Source: an uncultured Stenotrophomonas sp.
Lineage (GTDB): Bacteria > Pseudomonadota > Gammaproteobacteria > Xanthomonadales > Xanthomonadaceae
Direction of reading: 5' to 3'
NCBI GenBank assembly: GCA_913775725.1
Contig: CAJYNG010000008.1
Span: 310,001-374,000, forward strand
DNA length: 64,000 nt
In this document: one piece after another, positions 25,824 to 34,434 of the stretch
Layout: every line of letters begins with the position of its first letter
Numbering within the stretch: position 1 is the stretch's first letter
Position numbers and translations under genes: made by a program
Notes under the pieces: generated by a model
The model's input: the letters and a program-made list of their open reading frames with translations, nothing else
Databases searched by the model: none
What the model was told of the DNA's origin: nothing

Positions 25824-26492
25824 ATGATGCAAGCAACCCCGACACGGATGTTCACCTTCGACCCCGGCCTCAGCAGTGGCGCGCGCGAGCTGCTGAAGTG
25901 GATCGCACTGCTGGCCATGACCGGCGATCACGTGGCCAAGGTGGTGTTCGGTGGCTACGTGCTAGTGGTCAGTGAACTGGGGCGCATCGCCTTCCCGTTG
26001 TTCGCGCTGGTGATGGCCTGCAACCTGGCCCAGCCGGGAGCCGACCTGCGCAAGTCGATACGCCGGTTGGCACTATGGGCGCTGATCGCGCAGCCACTGC
26101 ATGCACTGGCGTTCGGTTCCTGGCTGCCGCTCAACATCCTGCTCACCTTTGCTTCTGCCGCAGTGGCCGTGCATGCGCTGGCGAACAATCGGCCGGTGCA
26201 GCTGTTGCTGGCCGCCGGCGTGCTGCCGATGCTCGTGGATTACCAGTGGGCCGGTGTCGGCAGCGTGTTGCTGGCCTGGATCGCGTTCCGGCATCGGGCG
26301 TGGTGGCTGTTGCTGGTTGGGCTTGCAGCGGTGTGCTGGGCCAACCACAACGGGTGGGCACTGCTGGCTGTTCCTGTGGCCGTGCTGGCGACGCGGGTGC
26401 CGTGGCAACTGCCGCGCTGGCGCTGGGCGTTCTACGGGTACTACGTGGGGCATCTGGCGGTGCTGGCGCTGGTTGCCCATCTGCTTGTGTAA
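25824..26492 (+). CDS. TraX-family membrane protein
   Basis: A 222-residue inner-membrane protein with about seven helices. The family pattern is clear: ELLKWIALLAMTGDHVAK near the N-terminus, GRIAFPLFALVMACNL, and a late FYGYYVGHLAVLALV. TraX of the F plasmid acetylates pilin, but chromosomal members of the family have unknown substrates and no transfer genes are nearby. A second ATG follows immediately at 25827 and could be the true start. Confidence 0.82.
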   Translation: MMQATPTRMFTFDPGLSSGARELLKWIALLAMTGDHVAKVVFGGYVLVVSELGRIAFPLFALVMACNLAQPGADLRKSIRRLALWALIAQPLHALAFGSWLPLNILLTFASAAVAVHALANNRPVQLLLAAGVLPMLVDYQWAGVGSVLLAWIAFRHRAWWLLLVGLAAVCWANHNGWALLAVPVAVLATRVPWQLPRWRWAFYGYYVGHLAVLALVAHLLV

Positions 26493-26883
26493 TTTCGGAA
26501 CTGGCATGTCGCATGTCTTGAATGCCGGATGCGGTCAAGGAATGCGCGTCGCAGGTGCGGGTGAAGCATGCCGCCATCGGCGTGGTGCAAGTTGTTGAAT
26601 CTTCGGCTCGATTGTCGATGCGACAATGCTGCAACTGCGTGAATGTTGCTGTCTTTGCACTTGGGTTGTTGGCGCCCGCGTGATGGAAGGGCTGAAGCTG
26701 GCCGCGCTGGCGTTGACCAGTCATGCCATCTATCGTCTGCATCCGGAATGACACGAGTGGATCCACGCGGTGCGTGTCTGCCCTCCGCGGAATGCCTGAC
26801 GACCTGTAGAGCCGAGCCTATGCTCGGCTCAGCGGGCGAACGGAGCCGAGCATGGCTCGGCTCTACAGGGGTTCCACGCGTGC
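26493..26883. other. Gene-free stretch between TraX and TonB receptor genes
   Basis: About 390 bases between convergent genes. The right part holds a REP pair (26816..26866). In the left 320 bases I see only short open frames without ribosome binding sites (for example 26682..26750), and no tRNA or clear terminator. It may contain a decayed gene, but nothing can be named. Confidence 0.5.
26816..26866. repeat. SMAG/REP inverted pair
   Basis: GTAGAGCCGAGCCTATGCTC starting at 26816 and its inverted copy ending GGCTCGGCTCTAC at 26866, 17 bases before the end of the TonB receptor gene. Likely a hairpin terminator for convergent transcription. Confidence 0.88.
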
Positions 26884-29079
26884 TCAGAAATCCATCGTCG
26901 CCGACACCAGCACCGTCCTCGGTGCACCCAGCGCCAGGCTGGAAAGCAACGGCATACCCCAATACGCCTTGTTGGTCACGTTGTTCACGCTGGCTCTCAG
27001 CGCAAGCGGTCGACCCGCCACGGTGGTGCTGTAGCGCGCCCCGACATCGAACAACGTGCGCCCCGGCACTGACAGGCTGTTGTCGGCACTGATGTACTGC
27101 TTCGACATCGCCGTGGCATTGCCGGTCAAGGTCAGGCCCTGCAAGGTCGGCACATCCCATTCCAAACCCAGCTTGGCCTGCCGTTGCGCTACGGCAGTGG
27201 CGATACGCCCCTCATTCACACCGCCTGCTGCGCGGGTCAGCTTCGGCTCTACATAGGCCACGCCACCGAGCAGGCGCACGCCATCCAGCGGGACACCGAA
27301 GAAGCCCCATTCCACGCCGCGGTTACGTTGCTCGCCACCAAACGAGAAGATATTCGTGACCGGGTCGGTATAGCTGCTCGGTCGCTTGATCTCGTACACG
27401 CTCAAGGTGTGCGCGAAGCTGCCGAGGTCCAGCTTCAGGCCCAGCTCCTTCTGCTTGGTGCGGAACGGTGCGAACACATCGCCGGCGTTGGCGGCGGTCA
27501 TCGGCGCGGTGGCGCCCTGGCTGAGGCCTTCGATGTAGTTGGTGTAGAGGGAGACCCTTTTGGTGGCCTTCACCAGCAGCGCCGCTGCCGGCGTGGTGGC
27601 GCTCTCGTCGTAGCGCGAGTTGCGTGCACCGCTGTCGACATTGAAGGTCTCACTGACCACCTGCTGGCGGCGCACGCCCAGCGTCAGCTGTACGCGGTCA
27701 TCGGCGAAGGCGAGGGTGTCGGCGAAGCCGATGCTGTCCAGCTTCAGGTCGGTATGCGAGATGTGCGGTGCCACGAACGGTGCCGCAGGGCCCCACACCG
27801 GGTTGTACAGATTGGTGGTCCAGTCCCAGCCCGGCACGCTGCGGCGGCCGTAGTCGTTCTGGGTGTGCTGGTAATGGGTCACGTTGGCGGCCCACTGATG
27901 GCCGACAGCGCCGGTGTGGAACGAGCCACGCAGGCCGGCATCTGCGGACTGCTTCTTGATATCGAAGGCGAGCTGGCCGATCACCGTGGTGAAGTCGCCG
28001 GCTGGATTGAGGATCTGCGCGCTGATCGAACCGTTGTAGCGGTAGTCGGTCTTGCTGGTGCCGTAGGCCAGGTAGGCCATCAGGGAGTCATTGATGTCCA
28101 GCTCGCTCCGCAGCACCGCGCCCTTGTCCTGGCTGTCCACGTAGGCCCAGTCCGGGTTGATCAGCGTATCGCCACGCGGCGGCCGCGGAATGGCCACGCC
28201 CGGTGCCAGACCGACGCCGCGCGCCGGGCCGTCCACGCGGTCGTCGGCGCTGTACAGATCGGCCGAAAGCCGCGCACGTTCGCCGCGCCAGTCCACTGCC
28301 AGCGCGCCGAGCTGCACCTTCTTGCGCTGCTTGCCGACCGCGCCATCACCATCACGGTACGCGCCGTTGAAGCGGATGCCGAACTGCTTGTCGGCGCCCA
28401 GGCGACGCCCCACATCCACATGGGTGCCAAACTGCGCATCGGAGGCGAAGTTGGCACTGACCCGCAGCAGCGGTTGATCGCCGGCACGCTTGGGGACCAG
28501 GTTGACGCTGCCACCGACCGAGCCGCCCGGCGGCATGCCGTTGAGCAGCGCGGAGGGGCCTTTCAGCACCTCGATGCGTTCGAACATTTCCGGCGAAGTG
28601 CGGTAGTACGGCGCCATGCCGCTGAGGCCATTGAAGGTGGTGTCGCTGGTGTTGGAGGCAAAGCCACGGATCGCGTAGTTTTCGCTCCACGAACCGGTGA
28701 CGCCGTTGCTGAACACCGTAGGGTCGGTGGCGGCGATGACGTCGGTCAGGTCCTTGGCCTGGCGGTCGCGGATGAAGGACTCGGTGTAGCTGACCGTATT
28801 GAACGGCGTGTCCATGAAGTCCTTGTCGCCGAGCAGGCCGACGCGGCTGCCGGCGGCCACTTGCCCGCCCGCATAGTCTGCAGTGACCCGGCGCTGTTCC
28901 TGCACCTGCACCGAGGGCAGGGTGGACGGCGTGGAGTCGGCCAGCGCGACAAACGAGGCCAGCAGCCCAAGCGCGAGGGCCGACATCCGGTAGCGCCGGG
29001 CGATGCCTGGTGGATGCATCAGGCTGGAGGATGCGGCGGCAGCGCGATGCTGCAGAGAAGAGAAGTTGTACACGGTCAT
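26884..29079 (-). CDS. TonB-dependent siderophore receptor (module 1)
   Basis: A 731-residue outer-membrane receptor without an STN domain. After a long signal region (to about residue 47) come the plug motifs DFMDTPFNTVSYTESFI, VLKGPSALLNGMPPGGSVGG and VNLVPKRA, then a barrel ending LVSATMDF. This pattern is typical of the FhuA/FcuA-like ferrichrome or hydroxamate receptor group; the ligand is not known. It is divergent from a TetR regulator (29309) with a related operator at 29234. It is a paralogue of the receptor at 34435..36612. The start at 29079 has a ribosome binding site (AGGA). Confidence 0.9.
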   Translation of the reverse strand: MTVYNFSSLQHRAAAASSSLMHPPGIARRYRMSALALGLLASFVALADSTPSTLPSVQVQEQRRVTADYAGGQVAAGSRVGLLGDKDFMDTPFNTVSYTESFIRDRQAKDLTDVIAATDPTVFSNGVTGSWSENYAIRGFASNTSDTTFNGLSGMAPYYRTSPEMFERIEVLKGPSALLNGMPPGGSVGGSVNLVPKRAGDQPLLRVSANFASDAQFGTHVDVGRRLGADKQFGIRFNGAYRDGDGAVGKQRKKVQLGALAVDWRGERARLSADLYSADDRVDGPARGVGLAPGVAIPRPPRGDTLINPDWAYVDSQDKGAVLRSELDINDSLMAYLAYGTSKTDYRYNGSISAQILNPAGDFTTVIGQLAFDIKKQSADAGLRGSFHTGAVGHQWAANVTHYQHTQNDYGRRSVPGWDWTTNLYNPVWGPAAPFVAPHISHTDLKLDSIGFADTLAFADDRVQLTLGVRRQQVVSETFNVDSGARNSRYDESATTPAAALLVKATKRVSLYTNYIEGLSQGATAPMTAANAGDVFAPFRTKQKELGLKLDLGSFAHTLSVYEIKRPSSYTDPVTNIFSFGGEQRNRGVEWGFFGVPLDGVRLLGGVAYVEPKLTRAAGGVNEGRIATAVAQRQAKLGLEWDVPTLQGLTLTGNATAMSKQYISADNSLSVPGRTLFDVGARYSTTVAGRPLALRASVNNVTNKAYWGMPLLSSLALGAPRTVLVSATMDF

Positions 29080-29233
29080 GCCAGATTCCTGTGAATCGCA
29101 GGCGCGAGCGCGCCTGGCGCGCTGCCGACGGCAAGCACGGGGAGAGGGCGCAGCGCAGGGTTGTTGGCTGGGTGGGGACCTGGCGGAAGGTGAGCCATGG
29201 GCTCGACTACGGGCAGCGTGCTGGACGCATTCC

Positions 29234-29260
29234 GAATTAGTTGAGTAAATTAAACTAAAT
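29234..29260. promoter_or_regulatory. AT-rich TetR operator candidate (module 1)
   Basis: GAATTAGTT, ten bases, then AACTAAAT. The arms TTAGTT and AACTAA are inverted repeats. It is closely similar to the site at 37673 in module 2, which has the same outer arms and an 11-base centre. It lies 49 bases before the TetR start and 155 before the receptor start. Confidence 0.65.
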
Positions 29261-29308
29261 CAATCGAAGCGGACAAGAGGGTCCCTTTGCTGGCACCCTC
29301 AGCAGGGT

Positions 29309-29908
29309 ATGAGCACGCACCGTATGAGCCCGCACCCCGATCCAACGGCGCCGACCCGTGGCCGCCCGCCCACCATCACCCCGGAGCGCCTGGCAGACAT
29401 CGGCATCCGCCTGGGCCTGCCCAACCTGACCATGGCCAACGTGGCCGCCGAACTGGCGGTGACCCAGGCGGCGCTGTACAAGCGCGTGGCCAACCTGGAG
29501 GCGTTGAAACGCCTGGTGGCCGAGGCGGTGTTCCAGCGCTGGCAGATTCCGCGCGCGTCGGTCGACGCACCGGGTGGGCTGGAGGCCTACCTGATGGGGT
29601 TCGTGGAGTCACTGTGCGAGGTGGTGAAGGCACATCCCGGGCTGCCTCCGTACCTGCTGCGGCGCACGGTGGCGACCGCGCCGATGCTGGAAAAGATCGC
29701 ATCGCACCAGGCACACGTGGCTGATGTGTTCGGCCTGCCAGTGGACAAGGCACGCTGGCTGCTGGCCACGATCGCCTTCTACTGCATCGCCGGCGCAGAC
29801 ACCATCTACGCAATTGCGGACGACGAGGGAGGGCAGGTGATCACCGAGTTCAAGCAGGGCATGCGGGCGTTGGTGATCGGTTCACTGGAGGTATCGCGGC
29901 TTCGGTAG
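29309..29908 (+). CDS. TetR-family regulator (module 1)
   Basis: A 199-residue regulator. After a short disordered start, GRPPTITPERLADIGIRLGL begins the DNA-binding domain, whose recognition helix is TQAALYKRVANLEALKRL. The remainder is a helical ligand-binding domain. It is a clear paralogue of the regulator at 37814..38428, with the same GRPPTIT entry and a near-identical recognition region. It probably represses the divergent siderophore receptor through the site at 29234. An ATG at 29324 is an alternative start. Confidence 0.85.
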   Translation: MSTHRMSPHPDPTAPTRGRPPTITPERLADIGIRLGLPNLTMANVAAELAVTQAALYKRVANLEALKRLVAEAVFQRWQIPRASVDAPGGLEAYLMGFVESLCEVVKAHPGLPPYLLRRTVATAPMLEKIASHQAHVADVFGLPVDKARWLLATIAFYCIAGADTIYAIADDEGGQVITEFKQGMRALVIGSLEVSRLR

Positions 29909-29952
29909 ATGCACGCCATGCGTGGATGATCCTGGCCGTTCACCCTGACGCC

Positions 29953-29975
29953 AGCCAGACATGGCCTGGCTCTAC
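29953..29975. repeat. Single SMAG/REP unit
   Basis: AGCCAGACATGGCCTGGCTC followed by TAC: one imperfect palindromic unit ending in the inverted GTAG (CTAC region), between a TetR gene and the glycosylase gene. Confidence 0.6.
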
Positions 29976-30012
29976 TGGACGGATCGCGTGGTGTCGAGAA
30001 TACAATGCGGCC

Positions 30013-31101
30013 ATGCCTGCCACGCCTACTCTCGATGATCTTCGCCGCTACGCGGTGGCGCGCACCCTGTTCAAGCCGACCACGCTGCTGACCGCGATAC
30101 GACGGCTGGGCTTCGTGCAGGCCGACCCGATCAGGGCACCGGCGCGCGCACAGGACCTGACCCTGCGCCACCGGGTGAAGGACTACCGCGCAGGCGATCT
30201 TGAGCGGCGCTACACGCGCCTGCCGGTGGAAGAGGATTGCCTGGTGAACTACGGCTTCCTGCCGCGCGAGCATCTGGCACTGATGCACCCGCGCGTGTCC
30301 AAGCGCGAATGGGACGCCGAGACCCATCGTCGCGCGGCCGACGTACTGGCCTTCGTGCGCGAGCGCGGCAGCGTGCACCCGCGCGAGGTCGACCAGGCGT
30401 TCGCGCATGGGCGGGTGACCAATTACTGGGGCGGCACCAGCAACGCAAGCACGCATCTGCTGGATGGCATGCACTACCGCGGGCTGTTGCGGGTACAGCG
30501 GCGCGACAGTGGTACGCGCATCTATGCAGTGGCCGAACACGCCGAGGCGGATGCCAGCGAGCAGGCGCAGGTCGAACGCGCCGCCGCCCTGATCGACCTG
30601 GTGGTGCGCAAGTACGCGCCGCTGCCCTCGGCCAGCCTGACCTATCTGGTGCGCCTGCTGGGCTATGGCGCACCGCATCTGGCCGAGCAGACCCGGCGGG
30701 CGTTGGCGTTGGCCAAGCAGCAGCTGGCCAGCTGCACGCTGGAGGGCACCACCTGGTACTGGCCGGTAGACGAGAATCCGCGTTCGCGCCGCCATGCGCC
30801 GGATGAGCAGGTGCGCCTGCTGGCGCCGTTCGACCCGGTGGTGTGGGACCGCCGCCGCTTCGAGCTGCTGTGGGGATGGGTGTACAAGTTCGAGGCGTAT
30901 ACACCTGCACCGAAGCGCCAGTATGGGTACTACGCTCTGCCGGTGTTGTGGCACGACCAGGTGGTGGGCTGGGCCAATCTCAGCGTGCACGACGGTGATC
31001 TGGTGTCGAACGTGGGTTATGCCGGCAAGTCGCTGGCTCGCGACAAGATGTTTCGTGGCGCGTTGGACGACGAGCTGCAGCGCATGGCAGCTTTTCTGTA
31101 G
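30013..31101 (+). CDS. YcaQ/AlkX-type DNA glycosylase (winged-helix, HTH_42)
   Basis: A 362-residue protein of the AlkZ/AlkX (YcaQ) family, built from tandem winged helices. These enzymes remove bulky or cross-linked bases from DNA. The catalytic motif is Q-x-Q in AlkZ and Q-x-D in AlkX; here FVQADPI gives Gln36 and Asp38, so it groups with AlkX, which unhooks interstrand cross-links. Other conserved stretches are EEDCLVNYGFLPREHLAL, NYWGGTSNAS and LAPFDPVVWDRRRFELLWGW. It is a little shorter than E. coli YcaQ (410). The TAG stop is supplied by the REP element at 31098. Confidence 0.85.
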   Translation: MPATPTLDDLRRYAVARTLFKPTTLLTAIRRLGFVQADPIRAPARAQDLTLRHRVKDYRAGDLERRYTRLPVEEDCLVNYGFLPREHLALMHPRVSKREWDAETHRRAADVLAFVRERGSVHPREVDQAFAHGRVTNYWGGTSNASTHLLDGMHYRGLLRVQRRDSGTRIYAVAEHAEADASEQAQVERAAALIDLVVRKYAPLPSASLTYLVRLLGYGAPHLAEQTRRALALAKQQLASCTLEGTTWYWPVDENPRSRRHAPDEQVRLLAPFDPVVWDRRRFELLWGWVYKFEAYTPAPKRQYGYYALPVLWHDQVVGWANLSVHDGDLVSNVGYAGKSLARDKMFRGALDDELQRMAAFL

Positions 31102-31120
31102 AGCCGAGCCATGCTCGGCT
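31098..31120. repeat. SMAG/REP unit providing a stop codon
   Basis: GTAGAGCCGAGCCATGCTCG followed by GCT. Its TAG (31099..31101) is the stop of the glycosylase gene. Confidence 0.85.
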
Positions 31121-31422
31121 GTTTTTCGCGCAGGCCAGCAAATCGAAGCAGAGTTCATCACAGCCGGTAGCCGCCAACCTTGGTTGGCGCGGCTTTCCAT
31201 CGGTGCCCACCAAGGTGGGCAGCTACCAGAGCAAGGCTGCTCAGGCCCGGTAGCCGCCAACCTTGGTTGGCGCTGGCTTCCATCGGCGCCCACCAAGGTG
31301 GGCATCTACCGAAACCGCCGATGGCTTGCCGATCATGTTGATCATCGTGCACAGGTATTCGTACCCCGGTCAGCGCGCTCGCAGGCCTTCACCGTGCTAG
31401 CGTTTCCTGGTTGGAGGTCACG
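31102..31422. other. Repeat-rich gene-free stretch
   Basis: About 320 bases without a convincing gene. It is mostly REP units (31098..31120, 31167..31225, 31250..31309). The last 110 bases before the AlaX-like gene hold no obvious promoter motif that I can name beyond a good ribosome binding site (GGAGG). Confidence 0.6.
31167..31309. repeat. Two tandem REP pairs of the GTAGCCGCCAACC subtype
   Basis: Two copies of the same module: GTAGCCGCCAACCTTGGTTG followed after about 15 bases by the inverted GCCCACCAAGGTGGGC ending in CTAC. The copies span 31167..31225 and 31250..31309. This subtype differs in core sequence from the GAGCCGAGC subtype but keeps the terminal GTAG. Confidence 0.85.
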
Positions 31423-32079
31423 ATGACGATCAAGGCATTCTGGGACGATCCCTACCGCCTGCGCCATGAGGCGCGGGTCAGTGCTGCCTTGGGTGATGAG
31501 GTCTGGCTGGACGAGACCATCTTCTTCGCGTTCTCCGGCGGCCAGGAAAGCGACGCCGGGTCCATTGGCGGCCATCCGGTGCTGGAGGCGCGCAAGGATG
31601 GACTGGACATCGCCTATCGACTGCCCGAGGGGCACGGCCTGCGGGTAGGCGATGCAGTCATGGTCGAGATTGATGGCCTGCGCCGCTACGGCTTGATGCG
31701 GCACCATTTTGCGGCGGAAATGATTCTGCAGCTGATGTATGCGCTGGAGCCGGGCACCGAGAAGGTGGGTGCGCATATCGGCCCGGCAAAGGCCCGCATC
31801 GATTTCGCACGGGAAGGCAGCATTTCGTCCCTGTTCGAGGCGTTGCAGTACAAATCCGCTGCGCTGGTAGTGGCAGACCTGCCGATCATTACCGCCTTCT
31901 CCGATGAGGCCAATCACCGCCGTTTCTGGCGAGTCGAAGGCTTCGCGCAGATGGGCTGTGGCGGCACCCATCCACGCCGTACCGGGGAGATAGGCACGCT
32001 CTCGCTGAAGCGGAAGAACCAGGGCAAGGGCGTGGAGCGCATCGAGATCACCCTGGACACCCGGCCGTTTCCGGCATAG
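31423..32079 (+). CDS. AlaX-like alanyl-tRNA editing domain protein
   Basis: A 218-residue free-standing homologue of the alanyl-tRNA synthetase editing domain, which clears Ser or Gly wrongly attached to tRNA-Ala. The beta-barrel motif FFAFSGGQESDAG and the second zinc motif CGGTH (Cys179, His183) are intact. The first motif, normally HxxxH, reads HFAAE (His95, Glu99), so one zinc ligand is replaced by Glu. It may use Glu as a ligand, have changed specificity, or be inactive as an editor. A very good ribosome binding site (GGAGG) precedes the ATG. It stands alone between REP elements. Confidence 0.8.
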   Translation: MTIKAFWDDPYRLRHEARVSAALGDEVWLDETIFFAFSGGQESDAGSIGGHPVLEARKDGLDIAYRLPEGHGLRVGDAVMVEIDGLRRYGLMRHHFAAEMILQLMYALEPGTEKVGAHIGPAKARIDFAREGSISSLFEALQYKSAALVVADLPIITAFSDEANHRRFWRVEGFAQMGCGGTHPRRTGEIGTLSLKRKNQGKGVERIEITLDTRPFPA

Positions 32080-32098
32080 CGCGATGCGTTGCCCGGGC

Positions 32099-32204
32099 GC
32101 CCACCAAGGTGGGCATCTACCGAAGCAACGCTCTTAAGGCCCGGGTAGCCGCCAACCTTGGTTGGCGCCATGGTGTATGGGTGCCTACCAAGGTGGGCAG
32201 CTAC
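32099..32204. repeat. REP units between convergent genes
   Basis: A half unit (GCCCACCAAGGTGGGCATCT, then AC, 32099..32120) and a full pair (32145..32204) of the GTAGCCGCCAACC subtype. The CTA at 32201..32203 is the TAG stop of the DUF3325 gene on the minus strand. Confidence 0.85.
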
Positions 32205-32479
32205 CGATTCAGCCGCCCATGCGCCACCATCGCCAGCACGACCACGCCAGCGGCGACGCTGGTGTGACCGGACAGCGCGGCCAGACCGAAGCCGACGCCC
32301 AGCCCGCGCATGGCAAACACGGCACTGAACACCAACAGCGCCCAACCGACTGCGCGTAGTTGCTGGACGGCCTGCGCGCTCAGTGCGCGGCGCAACACAT
32401 CGCGCTGATGGCGTTCCATCGCCAATGCCAGGCAGCCGAACGCAGCCAGTGACAGCGCAAACAGAATGACGTGGATCAT
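32201..32479 (-). CDS. DUF3325 small membrane protein
   Basis: A 92-residue inner-membrane protein with three predicted helices and the DUF3325 pattern FALSLAAFGCLALAMERHQR. This family is found at the end of siderophore receptor operons beside PepSY membrane proteins and is presumed to assist ferric-siderophore reduction or iron release. The start overlaps the PepSY gene stop (ATGA), so the two are translationally coupled. The stop codon is supplied by a REP element. The iron role is inferred from context. Confidence 0.82.
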   Translation of the reverse strand: MIHVILFALSLAAFGCLALAMERHQRDVLRRALSAQAVQQLRAVGWALLVFSAVFAMRGLGVGFGLAALSGHTSVAAGVVVLAMVAHGRLNR

Positions 32480-34086
32480 GCGCTTGCCTCCGCAACTGCA
32501 GTGCGTGTTGCAGCAGGCGCGCGTGCCCGCTTCACCTTCGGCGCGTGCTTCCAGGTGCGCCACGCCAGCACTGCATGCAGGACGGCCAGTGCCAGCAGGG
32601 TCAGGTCGGTACCGGCAAATGCCCAATCGCCTGCGGCTACAGTGCGCCACAACGGATGTGCCGTCGTCATCGCCGTCAGCAAAGGCAGCAGCGCAAGGAC
32701 CAACGCAGCCAGCGTGAACTGTTCGATCCACGCGCGCTTGGGTGTGCGCAGCGTGGCATGCACGAACATCGCCGCCCAGGCCAGGAAGAACACATGCACC
32801 TCCCACGCCGCGCGCCCGTCCATGGCAGCCGGCAGCAGGCGGTTCGCCCACAGATAGATCGCCATCGCCACCGACAGGCCAGCAATCGTGGCGATGTTGA
32901 GACGCTCCACCAACCGGAAACCGAAATAGGGCCGTTGCGGGTCAGGCAGCTGGGTGCGGCGCTTCACCGTCCAAAGCACCAGCCCGGTGCCGACCATGGC
33001 GGTTCCGGCAAGGCTGACGATGAAGTACAGCCAGCGCAGCGTGGCGTCGGCAAAGCGCCCCAGATGCAGGCCATACAGCACGCCCTGGGTATCAGCGGCG
33101 ACGCCCGAGTGCTCCTTGACCTGCAGCAGTTGCCCGCCGCTGCCATCAAACAACAGGTAGTTCGGCGTGGTCGAAACGCGGCTGGACTGCGCGCGCACAA
33201 CGGCGACACGCGCGTTCTCATCGCCCGGGTTCTGCACCTGCACGCTGCCCACCGCGCCGGTTCCCCAACGCTGTTCGGCCTGCCGCACCAGCGCGCCGAT
33301 GTCGGTAAGTGGAGCGGCGTGCCCCGCGGGCTTCTGCGGCGGCAGGAACAGCCGCATCTCGCTCACCACCTCGGCCTGCTGGCGCTTGTCCGGCAGCTTG
33401 GCCAGGCCCCACGGCATGTACAGTACTGCCAGCATCACCAGGCCGCTCCAGGTGATCATGAAGTGGAAGGGCAGGCCGAGCACCGACAGCGCCGCGTGAC
33501 CATCAAGCCACGAGCGCTGGCCCTTGCCCCAGCGGAAGGTGAAGAAGTCGGCGAAGATCTTCTTGTGGGTGATCACGCCGCTGACGATGGCCACCAGCAT
33601 GAACATCGCGCAGACGCCGACGATCCAGCGACCCCACATGGCTGGCATGTAGTGCAGATTGAAGTGGAACGCATAGAAGAAGTCGCCACCGCCGGTATCC
33701 CGCGCCTGCAAGGGCGCACCCGTGCTGGCATCGAGCAGGCCAGAATCGAAGCCATGTCGGCCGCGCCCACCCGGGCTGGCCCACATCGCCGACACCCAGG
33801 GCATGCGCGCACTTGGCAGGCTGAGGTTGATCTGGCTGGCTGCCGGTGTCTCGGCAATGATGCTGGAGACCGTGCGCTGCGCGACCATCGCCGCCTCCGG
33901 CAACGCGGAGGGCGTGGCGATTTCAGGGCGTGTGTAGCGCGAGAGCTCGTCGCGGAAATAGCTGGCGGTGCCGGTGAGGAACATGGCGTACAGAATCCAG
34001 CCTGCGAGCAGGCCAACCCAGATATGCAGGTCGGACATGGTCTGGCGGATCCCGCGTGGCTTCGAAGTGCGATCGGCCTTGCTCAT
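32476..34086 (-). CDS. PepSY-associated membrane protein of siderophore operon
   Basis: A 536-residue inner-membrane protein with PepSY_TM architecture: a first helix (HIWVGLLAGWILYAMFLTGT), a periplasmic PepSY region, conserved paired-His helices (FHFNLHYMPAMWGRWIVGV; GHAALSVLGLPFHFMITWSG; YGLHLGRFADATLRWLYF), and extra C-terminal helices. The paired histidines could bind heme. Related FpvG-type proteins take part in reducing the ferric siderophore in the periplasm. It is co-transcribed with DUF3649, the receptor and DUF3325. Function is by family and context. The start at 34086 overlaps the DUF3649 stop. Confidence 0.88.
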   Translation of the reverse strand: MSKADRTSKPRGIRQTMSDLHIWVGLLAGWILYAMFLTGTASYFRDELSRYTRPEIATPSALPEAAMVAQRTVSSIIAETPAASQINLSLPSARMPWVSAMWASPGGRGRHGFDSGLLDASTGAPLQARDTGGGDFFYAFHFNLHYMPAMWGRWIVGVCAMFMLVAIVSGVITHKKIFADFFTFRWGKGQRSWLDGHAALSVLGLPFHFMITWSGLVMLAVLYMPWGLAKLPDKRQQAEVVSEMRLFLPPQKPAGHAAPLTDIGALVRQAEQRWGTGAVGSVQVQNPGDENARVAVVRAQSSRVSTTPNYLLFDGSGGQLLQVKEHSGVAADTQGVLYGLHLGRFADATLRWLYFIVSLAGTAMVGTGLVLWTVKRRTQLPDPQRPYFGFRLVERLNIATIAGLSVAMAIYLWANRLLPAAMDGRAAWEVHVFFLAWAAMFVHATLRTPKRAWIEQFTLAALVLALLPLLTAMTTAHPLWRTVAAGDWAFAGTDLTLLALAVLHAVLAWRTWKHAPKVKRARAPAATRTAVAEASA

Positions 34087-34382
34087 GCGCCCGCTCCCTG
34101 GCCGACCGATTGCGCGACCAGCCACAGTGGCAGGGCGATCACGATCAGGCCGATCCATGCGCGCCACGCCGAGCGCACGGCGAACACCCAGACTACAGCG
34201 CCGGCATACAGCAGGAAGCTGGCCAGCATGCCGGTGAACACGGCCTGGCGGCCATCAATGGGCAGCGCCAGCGCGGCAATGCTGCACAGTGCGGCCAGCA
34301 CATAGCCGCCGAACAACGCGGCGATGATGCGTGAGACCAGGGGCAGCCAGGCCAGCACGGAAGCGGTACGGGAAACGGTCAA
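34083..34382 (-). CDS. DUF3649 small membrane protein (TTG start)
   Basis: A 99-residue inner-membrane protein with three helices (about 14-35, 43-60 and 70-88) and the DUF3649 pattern LVSRIIAALFGGYVLAALCS. There is no ATG at the 5' end; a TTG at 34382 follows a ribosome binding site GGAG by 7 bases and gives the expected family length. A GTG at 34400 is an alternative. It ends in an ATGA overlap with the PepSY gene. In related operons it accompanies receptor, PepSY and DUF3325 genes, so it is likely an accessory of siderophore-iron release. Confidence 0.78.
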   Translation of the reverse strand: MTVSRTASVLAWLPLVSRIIAALFGGYVLAALCSIAALALPIDGRQAVFTGMLASFLLYAGAVVWVFAVRSAWRAWIGLIVIALPLWLVAQSVGQGAGA

Positions 34383-34434
34383 GGCACTTCTCCAGGGCAC
34401 CACGCACCATGGCGTGGTGCCCTTGAAACGAGGA

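Noticed and set aside
26643-27092. Possible small gene between TraX and the TonB receptor
   Set aside because: No ribosome binding site, no recognisable product, and it runs into the REP pair and the receptor gene.
27184-29094. A 636-codon open frame opposite the module 1 TonB receptor
   Set aside because: Its composition is typical of an antisense shadow and no family motif is seen; the receptor on the minus strand is certain.
31098-31309. CRISPR-like repeated array
   Set aside because: The units are palindromic REP elements in inverted pairs, not direct repeats with unique spacers of equal length, and no cas genes are present.
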